Shown: one piece after another, positions 33,370 to 42,652 of the stretch
Numbering within the stretch: position 1 is the first letter of the stretch
Layout: each line of letters starts with the position of its first letter
Notes under the pieces: generated by a model
Seen by the model: only the letters and a program-made list of their open reading frames with translations
Told to the model about the DNA's origin: nothing
Database searches by the model: none
NCBI RefSeq assembly: GCF_040546275.1
Contig: NZ_JBEPNO010000001.1
Location: 62,001 to 126,000, forward strand
Reading direction: 5' to 3'
Source of the DNA: Nakamurella sp040546275
GTDB taxonomy: Bacteria; Actinomycetota; Actinomycetes; Mycobacteriales; Nakamurellaceae
Length of the DNA: 64,000 nucleotides
Program-made: the position numbers and the translations under genes

Positions 33370-36207
33370 TCAGGAATTGCGGTGGGCCAACTGGGCCCGG
33401 CCCCGGATGGCGAGCTTGCGGTAGACGACTGCGAGATGACCTTCGACCGTTCGGCTGCTGATGAACAGCTCTGCAGCGATCTCCCGGTTGTTGCGGCCGG
33501 CTCCGGCCAGAGCGGCCACCTTCTCCTCGGTGGCGGTGAGCATGGCTCCGGTTCGCGGGCCGTCGATGCGCGCGAGTTCGTCATCGGCGAATCGCATCCA
33601 CGGAATTGCCTCGATGGTGGTGAATCGGTCCTTCGCGGCTCGGAGGTTGCTCCTGGCCCCGGGTTTGTCACGACGGCGGCGGTGCACCTGGCCAAGGGCG
33701 AACAAGCTGCGGGGCAGCTCCAACGCCAGCGGTGAGAGCTGATGTGCTGCAACGGCAGCGCCGAGCGAGGCGACGGCATCGTCCAGTTCGCCATTCGCCG
33801 CATGGATGAGACCACGCAGGCGGTGACCGACGCCGATCAGCGTGGTGCGGCTCAGGAGTGCTCCCAGAGCGAGCTGCTCGGTCGCCAGTTCGGCGGCTCG
33901 TTCCAGTTGCCCGGCCGCGATCAGGGCCTCACCCAGATCGGCCTCCAGCCGTTGCCGACGGCCTGGCTCCTGGATCTTCAGCACGACAACGGCCCGCCAG
34001 GCCCGCTCGAGGTGGACCAGGGCCGCGGCGGGATGACCGTCGAGGAGGTCGGCCAAACCGAGGACGTGGCAGTACGCGATGGTCTTCTTGGTCGGATCGG
34101 CGTCGTCGCCGGGCAGCTGCGCCATGATCAGTTCACGGGCGCGCCCTGCCTGTCCGCTCAGGACGGCAGACAGGGCGTAGGCCGAGTACAGGGTGGCCGG
34201 TGCCACCCCGCCGCGCGCCTCGATCTGCGCGAGGCCGTCGCTTGAAAGTTCCGTTGACCGGCGGTAGTGACCGGCCCAGTACTCGGTGAGCGCCAAGTGC
34301 CCGAGCAGCGCGGCGATCGACCCGTCGTCACCCTCGGCACGGGCCGTCGTGATCGCGCGATTCAAGCTGGTCCGCGCACCGTCCAGGTCGTCGACCAGCT
34401 TGAGTTGGTAGGCGCGAATGCTGCTCACCCGATTGAGGACGGAGATCGACCGGGGCTTCGTCGCCCGGTGACGGGACTCTGCCGCTTCGGCCCGCTTCAA
34501 CAGATCGGTCGCCATGCCATGACCGGAATCAAGATGGTCTTCGGCGAGATAGACCAATGCCATGGAAAGTGATCCCGGGTCGGAGCCGTCCAGACCATCG
34601 AAAAGCCGGATGGATTCCCGGGCCAGGTCTGCGCGGTCCGATCCCGCTCCGTCTCCGACGTCCGCCGCGCAGGCGAGAGCAACTGCGCGGCAACGTGGAT
34701 GCGTAGGGAAGCCGTCCAGGACCGTCCGCACTGCGGCCTGAGCGGCACGTTGACCATGCACCCAGTAGGTCGTCTCGACCAGCATGGGCAACAGATCCGA
34801 CCATCCATCGGCGTCGGGCCGGTCGGCAGCCAGGTCCCCGGCCCGCTCGCACGCTCCCTGGAGATCGCCGGCAGCGAAGTACAACTCTGCCGCGGTCAGC
34901 CCCCGGCGGAACCGGTCGATGCGATCTCCGGCGGGAGTCGAGGCGATGGCCAGATCGGCCAGTTCGGCCGCGGTATGCACAGCACCGCGCGATCGGGCCG
35001 AGAGTGCACCGGCTTCCAGCGATCTCGCCAGGTCGGCATCCGGTTCCCCGTCGGTCGCCAGGGCCAGGTGCCGGGCCCTCTGCTCCGGATCAGCGGTGTT
35101 GTCGGCGAGCCGGCGATGGAGTCTCCGTCGCTGTCCCGGTGGCAGCGACCGTAGCGCCTGGGAGCCCAACAGCGGATGCGACATCCGCAGCCGGCCGGCG
35201 GTCTCCACGACCAGGCCGGCCGCGACGGCGTCGTCGATGGCGGTCTCCGGGTCGGCCATCACGCCGGCCAGTGCCCGGCCGGCCGAGCGGCAGGTGGGAG
35301 TGGACAGTGCGGCCACCACCAGCACGACCTCGCGCACCGCGCCGGTCTCCCGCCGGAGCCGCCGATCGAGTAGCCCCGTCAGGGTGTCGGGCACGGTCAA
35401 CCGTTCTTCCGCTCGCGGCTCCCCGGTGCGAAGCGAGAGCCTGGCCTGACCGAGTTCGATGGCCCAGTAGGGATTTCCGCCCGAAACGGTGACCATCTCA
35501 CGCAGGGTGCCGGGTGTCCATCTGCTTCCGAGCCGATGACACAGGAGTTCCCCGAGCGCGGGAGCTGGGAGGGCGCCGAGCGCGACCACCTGATGGTGTC
35601 GACCGGCGAGGCCATTCGATTCGACCAGCCCGGGAGCATCGATGTCGGGCAACACATCGGGGTCGCCGGTGCGCCGGGTGATGAGCACCCACACCGGTTC
35701 GTCTCGCAGGCGTCGGAGCGCGTAGCCGAGCACGTCCGCGGTGGCCTGATCCAGCCATTGCACGTCGTCAGCTGCGATGGTGATGGACCGATCTCCCGAC
35801 AGGAACCGAAGAGCTTTGAGAACGGCGGCACCGATCTCGCGTTCGGACGGCGGCGGGCCATGGGAGACGCGTCGCAGCAGGGCGACCTCGAGTGCAGTCC
35901 GTTGCAGGTGGTGCAGCTGGGGTAGCACGTCGTCTGCCACCGATTCGAAGAGGTCGCCCAGGCCGGCGAACGACATCCGAGCTTCCGCCTGCGTCGGACG
36001 AACGCTGAGCACCAGCATGGATCGAGCCATCGCAAGCGAGACACCGGCCGCCCACAGCGTGGACTTGCCGATGCCGGCCTCACCGGTGATGGTCATGCTG
36101 CCCGGGGATTCATCGGAGCCGAAAAAGTCAGTCATGATTGCGATCTCGGCAGACCGCCCGAAGATCACGTCTGTCGGACCAGCAGCAGGCACCATCTCAC
36201 AACCCAT
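33370..36207 (-). CDS. LAL-type LuxR-family transcriptional regulator
   Basis: 945 aa. The N-terminal AAA-like ATPase has Walker A GEAGIGKST (residues 42-50) and Walker B ITIAADDVQWLD. The middle 500 residues are helical repeats rich in Ala/Arg/Leu, of the TPR-like MalT kind. The C-terminal 55 residues hold the LuxR helix-turn-helix (LTATEEKVAALAGAGRNNREIAAELFIS, then SSRTVEGHLAVVYRKL). Such proteins bind a ligand and ATP, then activate transcription. It faces the giant ABC operon end-to-end, so regulation of that operon is possible but not shown. Confidence 0.9.
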   Translation of the reverse strand: MGCEMVPAAGPTDVIFGRSAEIAIMTDFFGSDESPGSMTITGEAGIGKSTLWAAGVSLAMARSMLVLSVRPTQAEARMSFAGLGDLFESVADDVLPQLHHLQRTALEVALLRRVSHGPPPSEREIGAAVLKALRFLSGDRSITIAADDVQWLDQATADVLGYALRRLRDEPVWVLITRRTGDPDVLPDIDAPGLVESNGLAGRHHQVVALGALPAPALGELLCHRLGSRWTPGTLREMVTVSGGNPYWAIELGQARLSLRTGEPRAEERLTVPDTLTGLLDRRLRRETGAVREVVLVVAALSTPTCRSAGRALAGVMADPETAIDDAVAAGLVVETAGRLRMSHPLLGSQALRSLPPGQRRRLHRRLADNTADPEQRARHLALATDGEPDADLARSLEAGALSARSRGAVHTAAELADLAIASTPAGDRIDRFRRGLTAAELYFAAGDLQGACERAGDLAADRPDADGWSDLLPMLVETTYWVHGQRAAQAAVRTVLDGFPTHPRCRAVALACAADVGDGAGSDRADLARESIRLFDGLDGSDPGSLSMALVYLAEDHLDSGHGMATDLLKRAEAAESRHRATKPRSISVLNRVSSIRAYQLKLVDDLDGARTSLNRAITTARAEGDDGSIAALLGHLALTEYWAGHYRRSTELSSDGLAQIEARGGVAPATLYSAYALSAVLSGQAGRARELIMAQLPGDDADPTKKTIAYCHVLGLADLLDGHPAAALVHLERAWRAVVVLKIQEPGRRQRLEADLGEALIAAGQLERAAELATEQLALGALLSRTTLIGVGHRLRGLIHAANGELDDAVASLGAAVAAHQLSPLALELPRSLFALGQVHRRRRDKPGARSNLRAAKDRFTTIEAIPWMRFADDELARIDGPRTGAMLTATEEKVAALAGAGRNNREIAAELFISSRTVEGHLAVVYRKLAIRGRAQLAHRNS

Positions 36208-36426
36208 CTACGGCTGTGTGGACCGTCGGGCCCTGAGTCGTCGTCGACAAAACCGGGGGCGCGCAAGCGTCGTGATCGAGGCTAGCGGATGGGGTAGCCG
36301 ATAGCTTGCTGCCGGCGGGCCGGCATCCGAGATGCCTTCCACACATAGCCGTGCTGTTGGCAGGCCGCTCACCCTGTCCGACCCGCTTGGATTCACCTGA
36401 CCGGCGCCTCGGGATACCGTCCGGTG

Positions 36427-37125
36427 ATGGCGCATCTGTTGGTGGTGGAGGACGACGAGACGATCGGCGGGGTGCTGCGCTCGAGCCTGGCCGCTCATGG
36501 CCACGTGGTGACATGGGCGTCCACGGGCAGCGGTGCCCTGGAGGTGACGGCCGCCGAGATGTTCGATCTCGTGCTGCTGGACCTGGGATTGCCCGACATG
36601 GACGGCGTCGACGTCTGTCGGGCGCTGAGATCAGCCCAGCCCGGCGCGGTACTGGTCGTCCTCACCGCGCGGGACGAGGAGATCGACGTGGTCGTGGGGT
36701 TGGAGGCCGGGGCGGATGACTACCTGACGAAGCCGTTCCGTCTCGGCGAACTCCTCGCGCGGATCCATGCCCACCTCCGTCGATCACAACCCACGACAGC
36801 ATCCCCGGCCGGCGCAGACGGCGCGCTTCGAGTCGATGAACAGACCCGACGTGCCTACCTCGGTGAAGCCGAACTCCCCCTGCGCGCGAAGGAGTTCGAC
36901 CTGTTGGCCCGGTTCCTGGCCTCGCCGGGGGCGGCGTTGTCCCGGGCAACCCTGATGGCCGACGTCTGGGATCCCCACTGGTTCGGATCGACCAAGACTT
37001 TGGACGTTCACGTGTCCAGTCTGCGATCCAAACTTCAGGCCGCCGCAGTGCTGGCAGCACTGAGCGCCCCGTCGATCGTGGCGGTCAGGGCATTCGGGTA
37101 CCGGCTGGAAACCGAAGGGAGGTAG
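36427..37125 (+). CDS. OmpR-family response regulator (orphan)
   Basis: 232 aa from ATG 36427 (a GTG at 36424 directly precedes it). Receiver motifs VVEDDE, LVLLDLGLPDMDG and DDYLTKPF; winged helix LRAKEFDLLARFLASPGAALSRATLM, STKTLDVHVSSLRSKL and AVRAFGYRLE. No kinase gene follows; instead, the remains of another two-component system converge on it. The nearest intact orphan kinase is at 43499. The 219-bp gap to the LAL gene holds the divergent promoters. Confidence 0.88.
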   Translation: MAHLLVVEDDETIGGVLRSSLAAHGHVVTWASTGSGALEVTAAEMFDLVLLDLGLPDMDGVDVCRALRSAQPGAVLVVLTARDEEIDVVVGLEAGADDYLTKPFRLGELLARIHAHLRRSQPTTASPAGADGALRVDEQTRRAYLGEAELPLRAKEFDLLARFLASPGAALSRATLMADVWDPHWFGSTKTLDVHVSSLRSKLQAAAVLAALSAPSIVAVRAFGYRLETEGR

Positions 37126-37157
37126 GCAGGTTCGCCATGGCACGGGTCGACAGCCGG

Positions 37158-37299
37158 TTACCCGGCCGGGAGGTCGATGCGGAAGGTGCACGGTGACGCG
37201 TGGGCCACGACGGTGACGTCACCGTCGGATGCGCGGGCAAGCCGCCGAGCCAGGGCCAGTCCGAGGCCGGCTCCGAGATGTCCGTCGCTCGAGGCCGGC
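37158..37299 (-). pseudogene. C-terminal remnant of a sensor histidine kinase
   Basis: The minus frame SSDGHLGAGLGLALARR, continuing LARASDGDVTVVAH and TFRIDLPAG, then TAA, is the G2-box end of a HATPase domain. Everything upstream (sensor, membrane helices, H-box, N-box) is missing. It is joined out of frame to the end of a receiver domain that overlaps it, which implies one deletion through a regulator-kinase operon. Confidence 0.7.
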
Positions 37300-37695
37300 C
37301 CACGCAGCGGTCGGGGGCCCGGCGCTACGACGCAGGACGGCCCGGAGCCGGGCGATCAACTCGGGAAATGCGATCGGTTTGCTCAGGTAGTCGTCGCCGC
37401 CTGCGGAAAACCCGGAAAGGCGGTCACCGAGCTCGCCCCGGGCGGACAGGAAGATCACCGGCGCGTCGACCCCTCGGGCGCGCAGCGCCTGACACACATC
37501 GCGTCCGTCAGAATCCGGGAGACCGATGTCGAGAAGGACAGCGTCCACCGATCTTCCGACTGCGGTTCGGATCGCGCCGCCGCCGTCGGAGGCGGTGACG
37601 ACCTCGAAGCCCTCTTCACGCAGGCCCCTGGCGAAGACATCCCGCAGGCCGTCGTCGTCTTCGACGAGGAGCAGCCGGTCGTTGGTCACCTGCAC
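37219..37695 (-). pseudogene. Truncated response regulator (receiver domain only)
   Basis: The receiver domain (residues 1-120) looks intact: LLVEDDDGLR, DAVLLDIGLPDSDG, LSARGE and DDYLSKPIAF. After VLRRSAGPPTAAWAG the frame runs into Arg/Pro/Ser-rich nonsense, because the DNA-binding domain is deleted and the downstream kinase end is read in the wrong frame. If still translated it would be a stand-alone receiver of 158 aa. Confidence 0.7.
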
Positions 37696-37782
37696 CAGTA
37701 TTGCGCCCGGCCCAGGCAGTCGAGGGCTCGATGGCTGACGTGGTCAGGATATTTACAGGTTCGCCAGGTCAGCATCTGGATC

Positions 37783-38581
37783 ATGAACATCGAAACCCAG
37801 GTCCAGATGCCGGCATCGACACGACGTGCACTGCTCAACAAGGTCCCGGAAGTGACCCTGTACTTCTGGATCATCAAAATCCTCGCCACCACCGTTGGTG
37901 AGACCGCCGCCGATTACCTCAACACCAACCTGAATTTCGGTCTCACCAACACCACCTACGTGGTGGCCGGTCTGGTGCTGGTCGTGCAGTTCCGGTTGAA
38001 GAGGTACGTCCCCGGCGTGTACTGGCTGGCGGTGGTGCTGATCAGCGTGGTCGGCACCTTGATCACCGACAATCTGACCGACAACTTCGGGGTCACCCTG
38101 CCGATCGCGACACTCGTGTTCGCGGTGGCGCTCGCGGTGACCTTCGCAGCCTGGTACGCGACCGAGGGGTCCCTGTCGATCCACACCATCGTCACCGGCC
38201 GTCGGGAGGGAGGCCTTCTACTGGCTGACCATCTTGTTCACCTTCGCCCTCGGCGCCGCGGCCGGCGACCTCGCGGCGGAGCGCCTGAATCTCGGATACT
38301 GGCTGTCGGCCATCGTCTTCGCGTCGCTGATCGCCGCCGTGTCGTTGGCGCACTTTGCGTTCCGGTTGAACGCGGTCCTGGCGTTCTGGATCGCCTACAT
38401 CCTGACCCGGCCGCTGGGCGCGTCGTTGGGTGACTACCTGTCCCAGCCGGCGGATGCCGGCGGGCTGGAGCTGGGAACGACCGGAACCAGCGCGATCTTC
38501 CTGTCGGTCGTTCTCGTACTCGTCGTCTACCTGACCTGGTCGAAGAGGGACAGGACCTCGGCTTCGGCCCTGACCGCCTGA
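37783..38581 (+). pseudogene. COG4705 membrane protein, frameshifted by 4-bp duplication
   Basis: From ATG 37783 the protein reads KVPEVTLYFWIIKILATTVG and ETAADYLN, as in COG4705 membrane-anchored proteins. It stays in frame to RRE at 38208. There GAGG is duplicated (38206-38209 and 38210-38213), shifting the frame; the family sequence resumes one frame over as EAFYWLTILFTFALGAAAGD and runs to TGA 38581. Joined, it would be about 262 aa with several helices. Four repeated acidic motifs (VGETAADYL, ITDNLTDNF, AAGDLAAERL, LGASLGDYL) suggest internal repetition. Function is not known. A sequencing error is possible. Confidence 0.75.
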
Positions 38582-38590
38582 GGACGCCAT

Positions 38591-41251
38591 CTACAGCTCC
38601 CGCAGGACGGCGATCGGCGGTCTCTGTGCGACGCGTGTCGCGACGGTGCCGACGGTCGCCAGCGCGGCCAGGGTCAACAGGGCGACGATGCCCAGATACA
38701 GCCAGGGCACGGCGATGATCGACGGTGGCGGGTCGAAGACACCGGTGAGAACTTTCACCAGCATCTGCGACAGGATCCACCCCATGATGCCGCCGGCGGC
38801 GAGGCCGCCGATGGCCAGCACGATCACTTCGCTGAAGATCATGCCGCGCAGGTGTTTTCGCCGTGCGCCGAGGGCGCAGGCGATGGCGAAGGTTCGTCGT
38901 CGCTCGGTCAGGCCCAGACCCAGGACAAGCCCGCCCGCGGCTGCTGCGAGCAGCAGGGCGAAGGCGAGTTCGACGCGGGTCAGTCCGGTGAGGTCGACGG
39001 CGGTGAGGCTGGAGCCGACGGTCTTGCGGGTGGTGCTGATGTCGGTGACGGTGGCGTTGGGACCCAGGATGCTCTGGATGCCGGTCGCAACGGTGGCGCT
39101 GTTGCGGCCGCCGGTGTTGACCAGGAACGACCCGACGGCGTCGGTGCCGGTGCGCTGGGTGATGTAGGCGGCGTTGGCGACGAAGAAGCTGTCCTTCGGG
39201 GCGGTGGGGAACTCGCTGACCACCCCGACGTAGTGGAAGGTCACGGTGGCGAGTTGGTGGGTGCGGCCGTCCATCAGCCGCAGGTTCAGCGGGTCGCCGG
39301 GCTGCAACTGGTAGTCCTTGACGGTCTCGGCGGAGACCAGGATGGAATCGGGCGTGGCGGCCAGGGTGGCCATCAGACCGGACGCGGTGCCGCCGCTGAA
39401 GTAGGCGTCCTGCAGGGCGGTCGCCGAGGTGATGCTCGCGGGTCGGACCCCGTAGAGGTCTTGCAGATCGGTGCCGATGTAGGCGAAGCGGTGCTGCACA
39501 GGCTCCACCGCCGTGACGCCTGGAACACCGGCCAGCGTGGCCGCCGCGGCCGGGTGCACGATCGTTCCGGGGGGTTGGGTGACGGTGACGTCGGCGCCGT
39601 TGGTCAGCTGTGCGTCGGCTTCGGCCTGCTGGGCGTAGGTGGCGTTGAAGGTCGAGGTGGAGGCGGCGAACGACAGGGCCAGTGCCAGCAGGACGATGGC
39701 GCGGGCCATCGGACGCCGCTGCCGCGACAGCCCGGCTGCCACCGGAGCAGCCAGGCGACCGGTGAGTGGTCGGAGTAGTTTCTGCAGGATCGGTCGGCCG
39801 CGGCCCAGGAGGAAGTCCGCGCCGCGCCACGCGAGCAGTCCCGCGCCGATCCACAGCAGCGCCGGTCCGGCCAGCGCCCAGTAGGACACCGAGATCGTCG
39901 GCACCCCTTCCGGTGCGATCACCAATTGGTAGCCGTTGCGGCTGGTCGCATTGAAGACCAGACCGGCGACGATCAGCAGGGCTCCGTCCAATCCGTAGCG
40001 GGCCCACGCCGGGTAGCGCAGGCCGCGAACGGTGGCCCGGCCGGCCGCGACCGTTGCGTTCTTGAGGTCACCTCGGGCGGGCACGAGAATGGTGAGGGCG
40101 GCGATGACCAGCCCGACGAGGGCTGCGGTGACGCCCCAGACGAGAGCGTCGGTGGTGGTGTTGCCGAAGCTGGAGGTGCCGAAGGCGATCTGGCCGACGA
40201 TGGCAGCTCCGGCCAGTCCCACCGCGGATCCGACGAGGCCGGTGAGCAGGGCTTCCACTCCGGCCAGGCGGATCAGTTGGGCGGCGGTTGCGCCTCGGGC
40301 GCGGAGCAGGGATTGCTCACCGCGCCGTCGTGCGGCTCCGGCGGAGGCGATGGTCGCGGTGAGGAATCCGGCCAGGATCGCCCCGGGCAGTCCGAGGAAC
40401 AGGAACAGCACCTGGGAGTATGCGGCGTCACCGCGGGCTCCGCCCAGAGCGGCGCCGAGGTTGTCGCCGACCACGGCTCCGCCGGCGGTGACGGCTTCCA
40501 GGTTGTGGGCCGCGGCGGTGACGGCGACGTAGGCGGCGGCGGGGTCGGTGGGCAGCGAATGTGCTCGTAGCACGTGGATCTGGGACGACAGCAGGTCGGG
40601 ACGACTAGTGGCCAGCGGATCGAAGATGTTGTGCCACAGAGTTTGTGGGAGCAGCATGACGTTGTCCGGTGGGGCGGTCCGTAAGGCTCCGACGGCGGCT
40701 CCGACGGTCTGGAACAGGGAGTCGGCCTGGGGTAGGTCGATGACGCCGGCGATGGTCACCGTCACCGGTGGTAGTCCGGCGCGTCCGATCAGCACCTTGT
40801 CGCCGGCGGCGGCGTGCAGGTTCGATGCGGTCTGCTGGGCCAGCAGCACCCCGGTATCGGCACCGGCCAGGGTGCGGATGACCGTAGGGAACTGGCGTCG
40901 GTAGGTGTCCGGGATGCCCAGGATGACGGCGGGGCCGGTGGTCTGGTTGCTGCCGCCCGCGGTGGTGCTCAGGCCGCTGCTCTGCCCGAAACCGACGGTG
41001 GCGGAGGTGATCACGCCGAAGGTGCCGGCGACGGTACGGGCGACCGCTGCCGGGTCGGCGCCGCGTTGGACCTGGACCTGCCAGTCGATGCCGACGCTGC
41101 GGACGGCCCGGTCGGTCATGGTGGCCTTGGAATGGGCCAGGAACGCGCCGAGGGAGGCGAGCAGGGCGACGGCGATGGCGATCCCGAAGGCCGCTGCCGC
41201 CAGCCGGGTGGGCCGACGCAGGATCAGTCCGCGGATCCACAGGGAGATCAT
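38591..41251 (-). CDS. FtsX-family ABC permease
   Basis: 886 aa from ATG 41251 (ATGA overlap with the ATPase). N-terminal helix RLAAAAFGIAIAVALLASLGAFL after a basic start; outer domain; helices with the cytoplasmic turn RRRGEQSLLRARGATAAQLIRL; a central helical block; a second outer domain beginning FNATYAQQAEADAQL; and the C-terminal three helices with ERRRTFAIACALGARRKHLRGM and QRPPIAVLREL. The plan is that of large MacB/BceB-like permeases. A promoter-proximal lipoprotein and two ATPases are encoded in the same operon. Confidence 0.88.
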   Translation of the reverse strand: MISLWIRGLILRRPTRLAAAAFGIAIAVALLASLGAFLAHSKATMTDRAVRSVGIDWQVQVQRGADPAAVARTVAGTFGVITSATVGFGQSSGLSTTAGGSNQTTGPAVILGIPDTYRRQFPTVIRTLAGADTGVLLAQQTASNLHAAAGDKVLIGRAGLPPVTVTIAGVIDLPQADSLFQTVGAAVGALRTAPPDNVMLLPQTLWHNIFDPLATSRPDLLSSQIHVLRAHSLPTDPAAAYVAVTAAAHNLEAVTAGGAVVGDNLGAALGGARGDAAYSQVLFLFLGLPGAILAGFLTATIASAGAARRRGEQSLLRARGATAAQLIRLAGVEALLTGLVGSAVGLAGAAIVGQIAFGTSSFGNTTTDALVWGVTAALVGLVIAALTILVPARGDLKNATVAAGRATVRGLRYPAWARYGLDGALLIVAGLVFNATSRNGYQLVIAPEGVPTISVSYWALAGPALLWIGAGLLAWRGADFLLGRGRPILQKLLRPLTGRLAAPVAAGLSRQRRPMARAIVLLALALSFAASTSTFNATYAQQAEADAQLTNGADVTVTQPPGTIVHPAAAATLAGVPGVTAVEPVQHRFAYIGTDLQDLYGVRPASITSATALQDAYFSGGTASGLMATLAATPDSILVSAETVKDYQLQPGDPLNLRLMDGRTHQLATVTFHYVGVVSEFPTAPKDSFFVANAAYITQRTGTDAVGSFLVNTGGRNSATVATGIQSILGPNATVTDISTTRKTVGSSLTAVDLTGLTRVELAFALLLAAAAGGLVLGLGLTERRRTFAIACALGARRKHLRGMIFSEVIVLAIGGLAAGGIMGWILSQMLVKVLTGVFDPPPSIIAVPWLYLGIVALLTLAALATVGTVATRVAQRPPIAVLREL

Positions 41252-41943
41252 GACGCCACCTGAGCACGGGTCCGGTCGGCACCAGGCAGCAGCATCGCGC
41301 CATCGCGCATCGTCCACCGCTGGGGGAGGCGGGCGGCGATCACCGGGTCGTGGGTGGAGATGACCAGGGCTGCGCCGAGTTCTTCACTGGCGCGGAGCAG
41401 GACGTCGATGACCAGGGCTGCGGCCTGGTGATCGAGCTGTCCGGTGGGTTCGTCGGCCAGGATCAGTTCCGGTGCCGAGGCCAGCACTCTGGCGACTGCG
41501 ACCCGTTGTGCCTGCCCGCCGGACAGGGTCTCCGGGAGCTGGTGGGCCAGCTCGCTCAATCCGAGCGTCTTGAGAGCCTCGGTGGCGTAGCTGCGGGCGA
41601 CACGGTCGCTGACGTCGGCCAGCAGCAGCGGGAAGGCGACGTTCTCCAGGACGTCCAGCGCCGGGAGCAGGCTCGGACCCTGGAAGACGATCCCCATCCG
41701 GCCTGCTGTCCGGAGAGGATCTTGGCCCCACGTTGGCCAGGTCAGGCTGCCGCCGATGGCCGGGACGAGACCCGCCATCATGTGCAGCAACGTCGATTTC
41801 CCCGAACCAGAGGGTCCGGTCACCGCGACTCTGGTCCGCGAGGTGACCACGGCATCGACGCCGTGGACCGCGACCACGGCGGTCCGCCCCGATCCGTAGG
41901 TATGCCCGACACCGACGCATTCGATCAGGATGTCTTCTGGCAT
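41248..41943 (-). CDS. ABC ATP-binding protein (LolD/MacB type)
   Basis: 231 aa. Walker A GPSGSGKST, Q-loop IVFQGPSLLPAL, signature LSGGQAQRVAVARVL, Walker B LILADEPTGQLDH, His in ISTHDPV. It works with the FtsX permease whose gene overlaps its stop. It lies 49 bp after another ATPase gene, so the complex may have two different nucleotide-binding subunits. Confidence 0.9.
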   Translation of the reverse strand: MPEDILIECVGVGHTYGSGRTAVVAVHGVDAVVTSRTRVAVTGPSGSGKSTLLHMMAGLVPAIGGSLTWPTWGQDPLRTAGRMGIVFQGPSLLPALDVLENVAFPLLLADVSDRVARSYATEALKTLGLSELAHQLPETLSGGQAQRVAVARVLASAPELILADEPTGQLDHQAAALVIDVLLRASEELGAALVISTHDPVIAARLPQRWTMRDGAMLLPGADRTRAQVAS

Positions 41944-41992
41944 GTTCGTTCCCTGGACTGGAAGTGAAATGGAGGGTGAGATCGGCTGGCCA

Positions 41993-42652
41993 TCAGGTCA
42001 GCGCCCCATCGGTGATGGTGATGATGCGGTCCGCCGCGGCGGCGACAGCGGGGCTGTGGCTGGCCACCAGGATCGCCACCCCGGTGGCGGCCAGAGCCGA
42101 GAACAGCTGCAGCACGTGCTGTTCGGTACCTTCGTCCAACTCGCCGGTTGGTTCGTCGGCCAGCAGCACCGCGGGGCGGTTGGCCAACGCGACGGCCAGG
42201 CCGGCACGGGCCGTCTCGCCTCCGGAGAGTTGCCCGGGGTAGGCACCGGACCGTGCGGCGATGCCCAGCGAGGTCAGCAGTTCCGGAACATCCGGCCGGT
42301 CCCTGCGGCGGGCCAGACGCTGTGCCAGGCGGACGTTGTCACGCACGCTGAGGTGGCCGATCAGGTTGGCCGACTGGAACAGCAACCCGATTCGTCGGGC
42401 TCGCAGTTCGGCGCGGACCGGTTCGCTCTGGTGACTCATCCGGTGGTCGGTGATCCGGACGGTACCGCCGTCGGGTTCGTCGATGCCGGCCAGGCACGAC
42501 ATCAACGTCGACTTCCCCGAGCCGGACGGGCCGACCAACGCGACGAACTGCCCTGGGTGGACTTCCAGCGAGACACCGCGCAGGGCCAGGGTTTCCTCGT
42601 CACCTGCCCGGAAGAACCGGTACAGGGATTCTGCGTGCAGCGCGGCGGTCAT
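41993..42652 (-). CDS. ABC ATP-binding protein (LolD/MacB type)
   Basis: 219 aa from ATG 42652, overlapping the lipoprotein stop as ATGA; the longer frame from 42688 is rejected. Walker A GPSGSGKST, Q-loop LLFQSANLIGHL, Walker B VLLADEPTGELDE, His in VASHSPA. The signature reads LSGGETARAGLAVAL, with Glu-Thr-Ala in place of the common Gln-Gln-Gln; the switch region has Ser-His-Ser instead of Thr-His-Asp. It may be the degenerate half of an asymmetric ATPase pair. Confidence 0.88.
   Translation of the reverse strand: MTAALHAESLYRFFRAGDEETLALRGVSLEVHPGQFVALVGPSGSGKSTLMSCLAGIDEPDGGTVRITDHRMSHQSEPVRAELRARRIGLLFQSANLIGHLSVRDNVRLAQRLARRRDRPDVPELLTSLGIAARSGAYPGQLSGGETARAGLAVALANRPAVLLADEPTGELDEGTEQHVLQLFSALAATGVAILVASHSPAVAAAADRIITITDGALT

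Noticed and set aside
36280..36299. GGCTA-N10-TAGCC inverted repeat between the LAL and regulator genes
   Set aside because: Arms of five bases only; expected by chance in a gap of this size.
37177..38433. 418-codon plus frame
   Set aside because: The first 200 codons are antisense to the receiver remnant; the real gene starts at 37783 and changes frame near 38206.
38238..40007. 589-codon Arg/Pro/His-rich minus frame
   Set aside because: Shadow of the FtsX permease; no domain or composition of a real protein.
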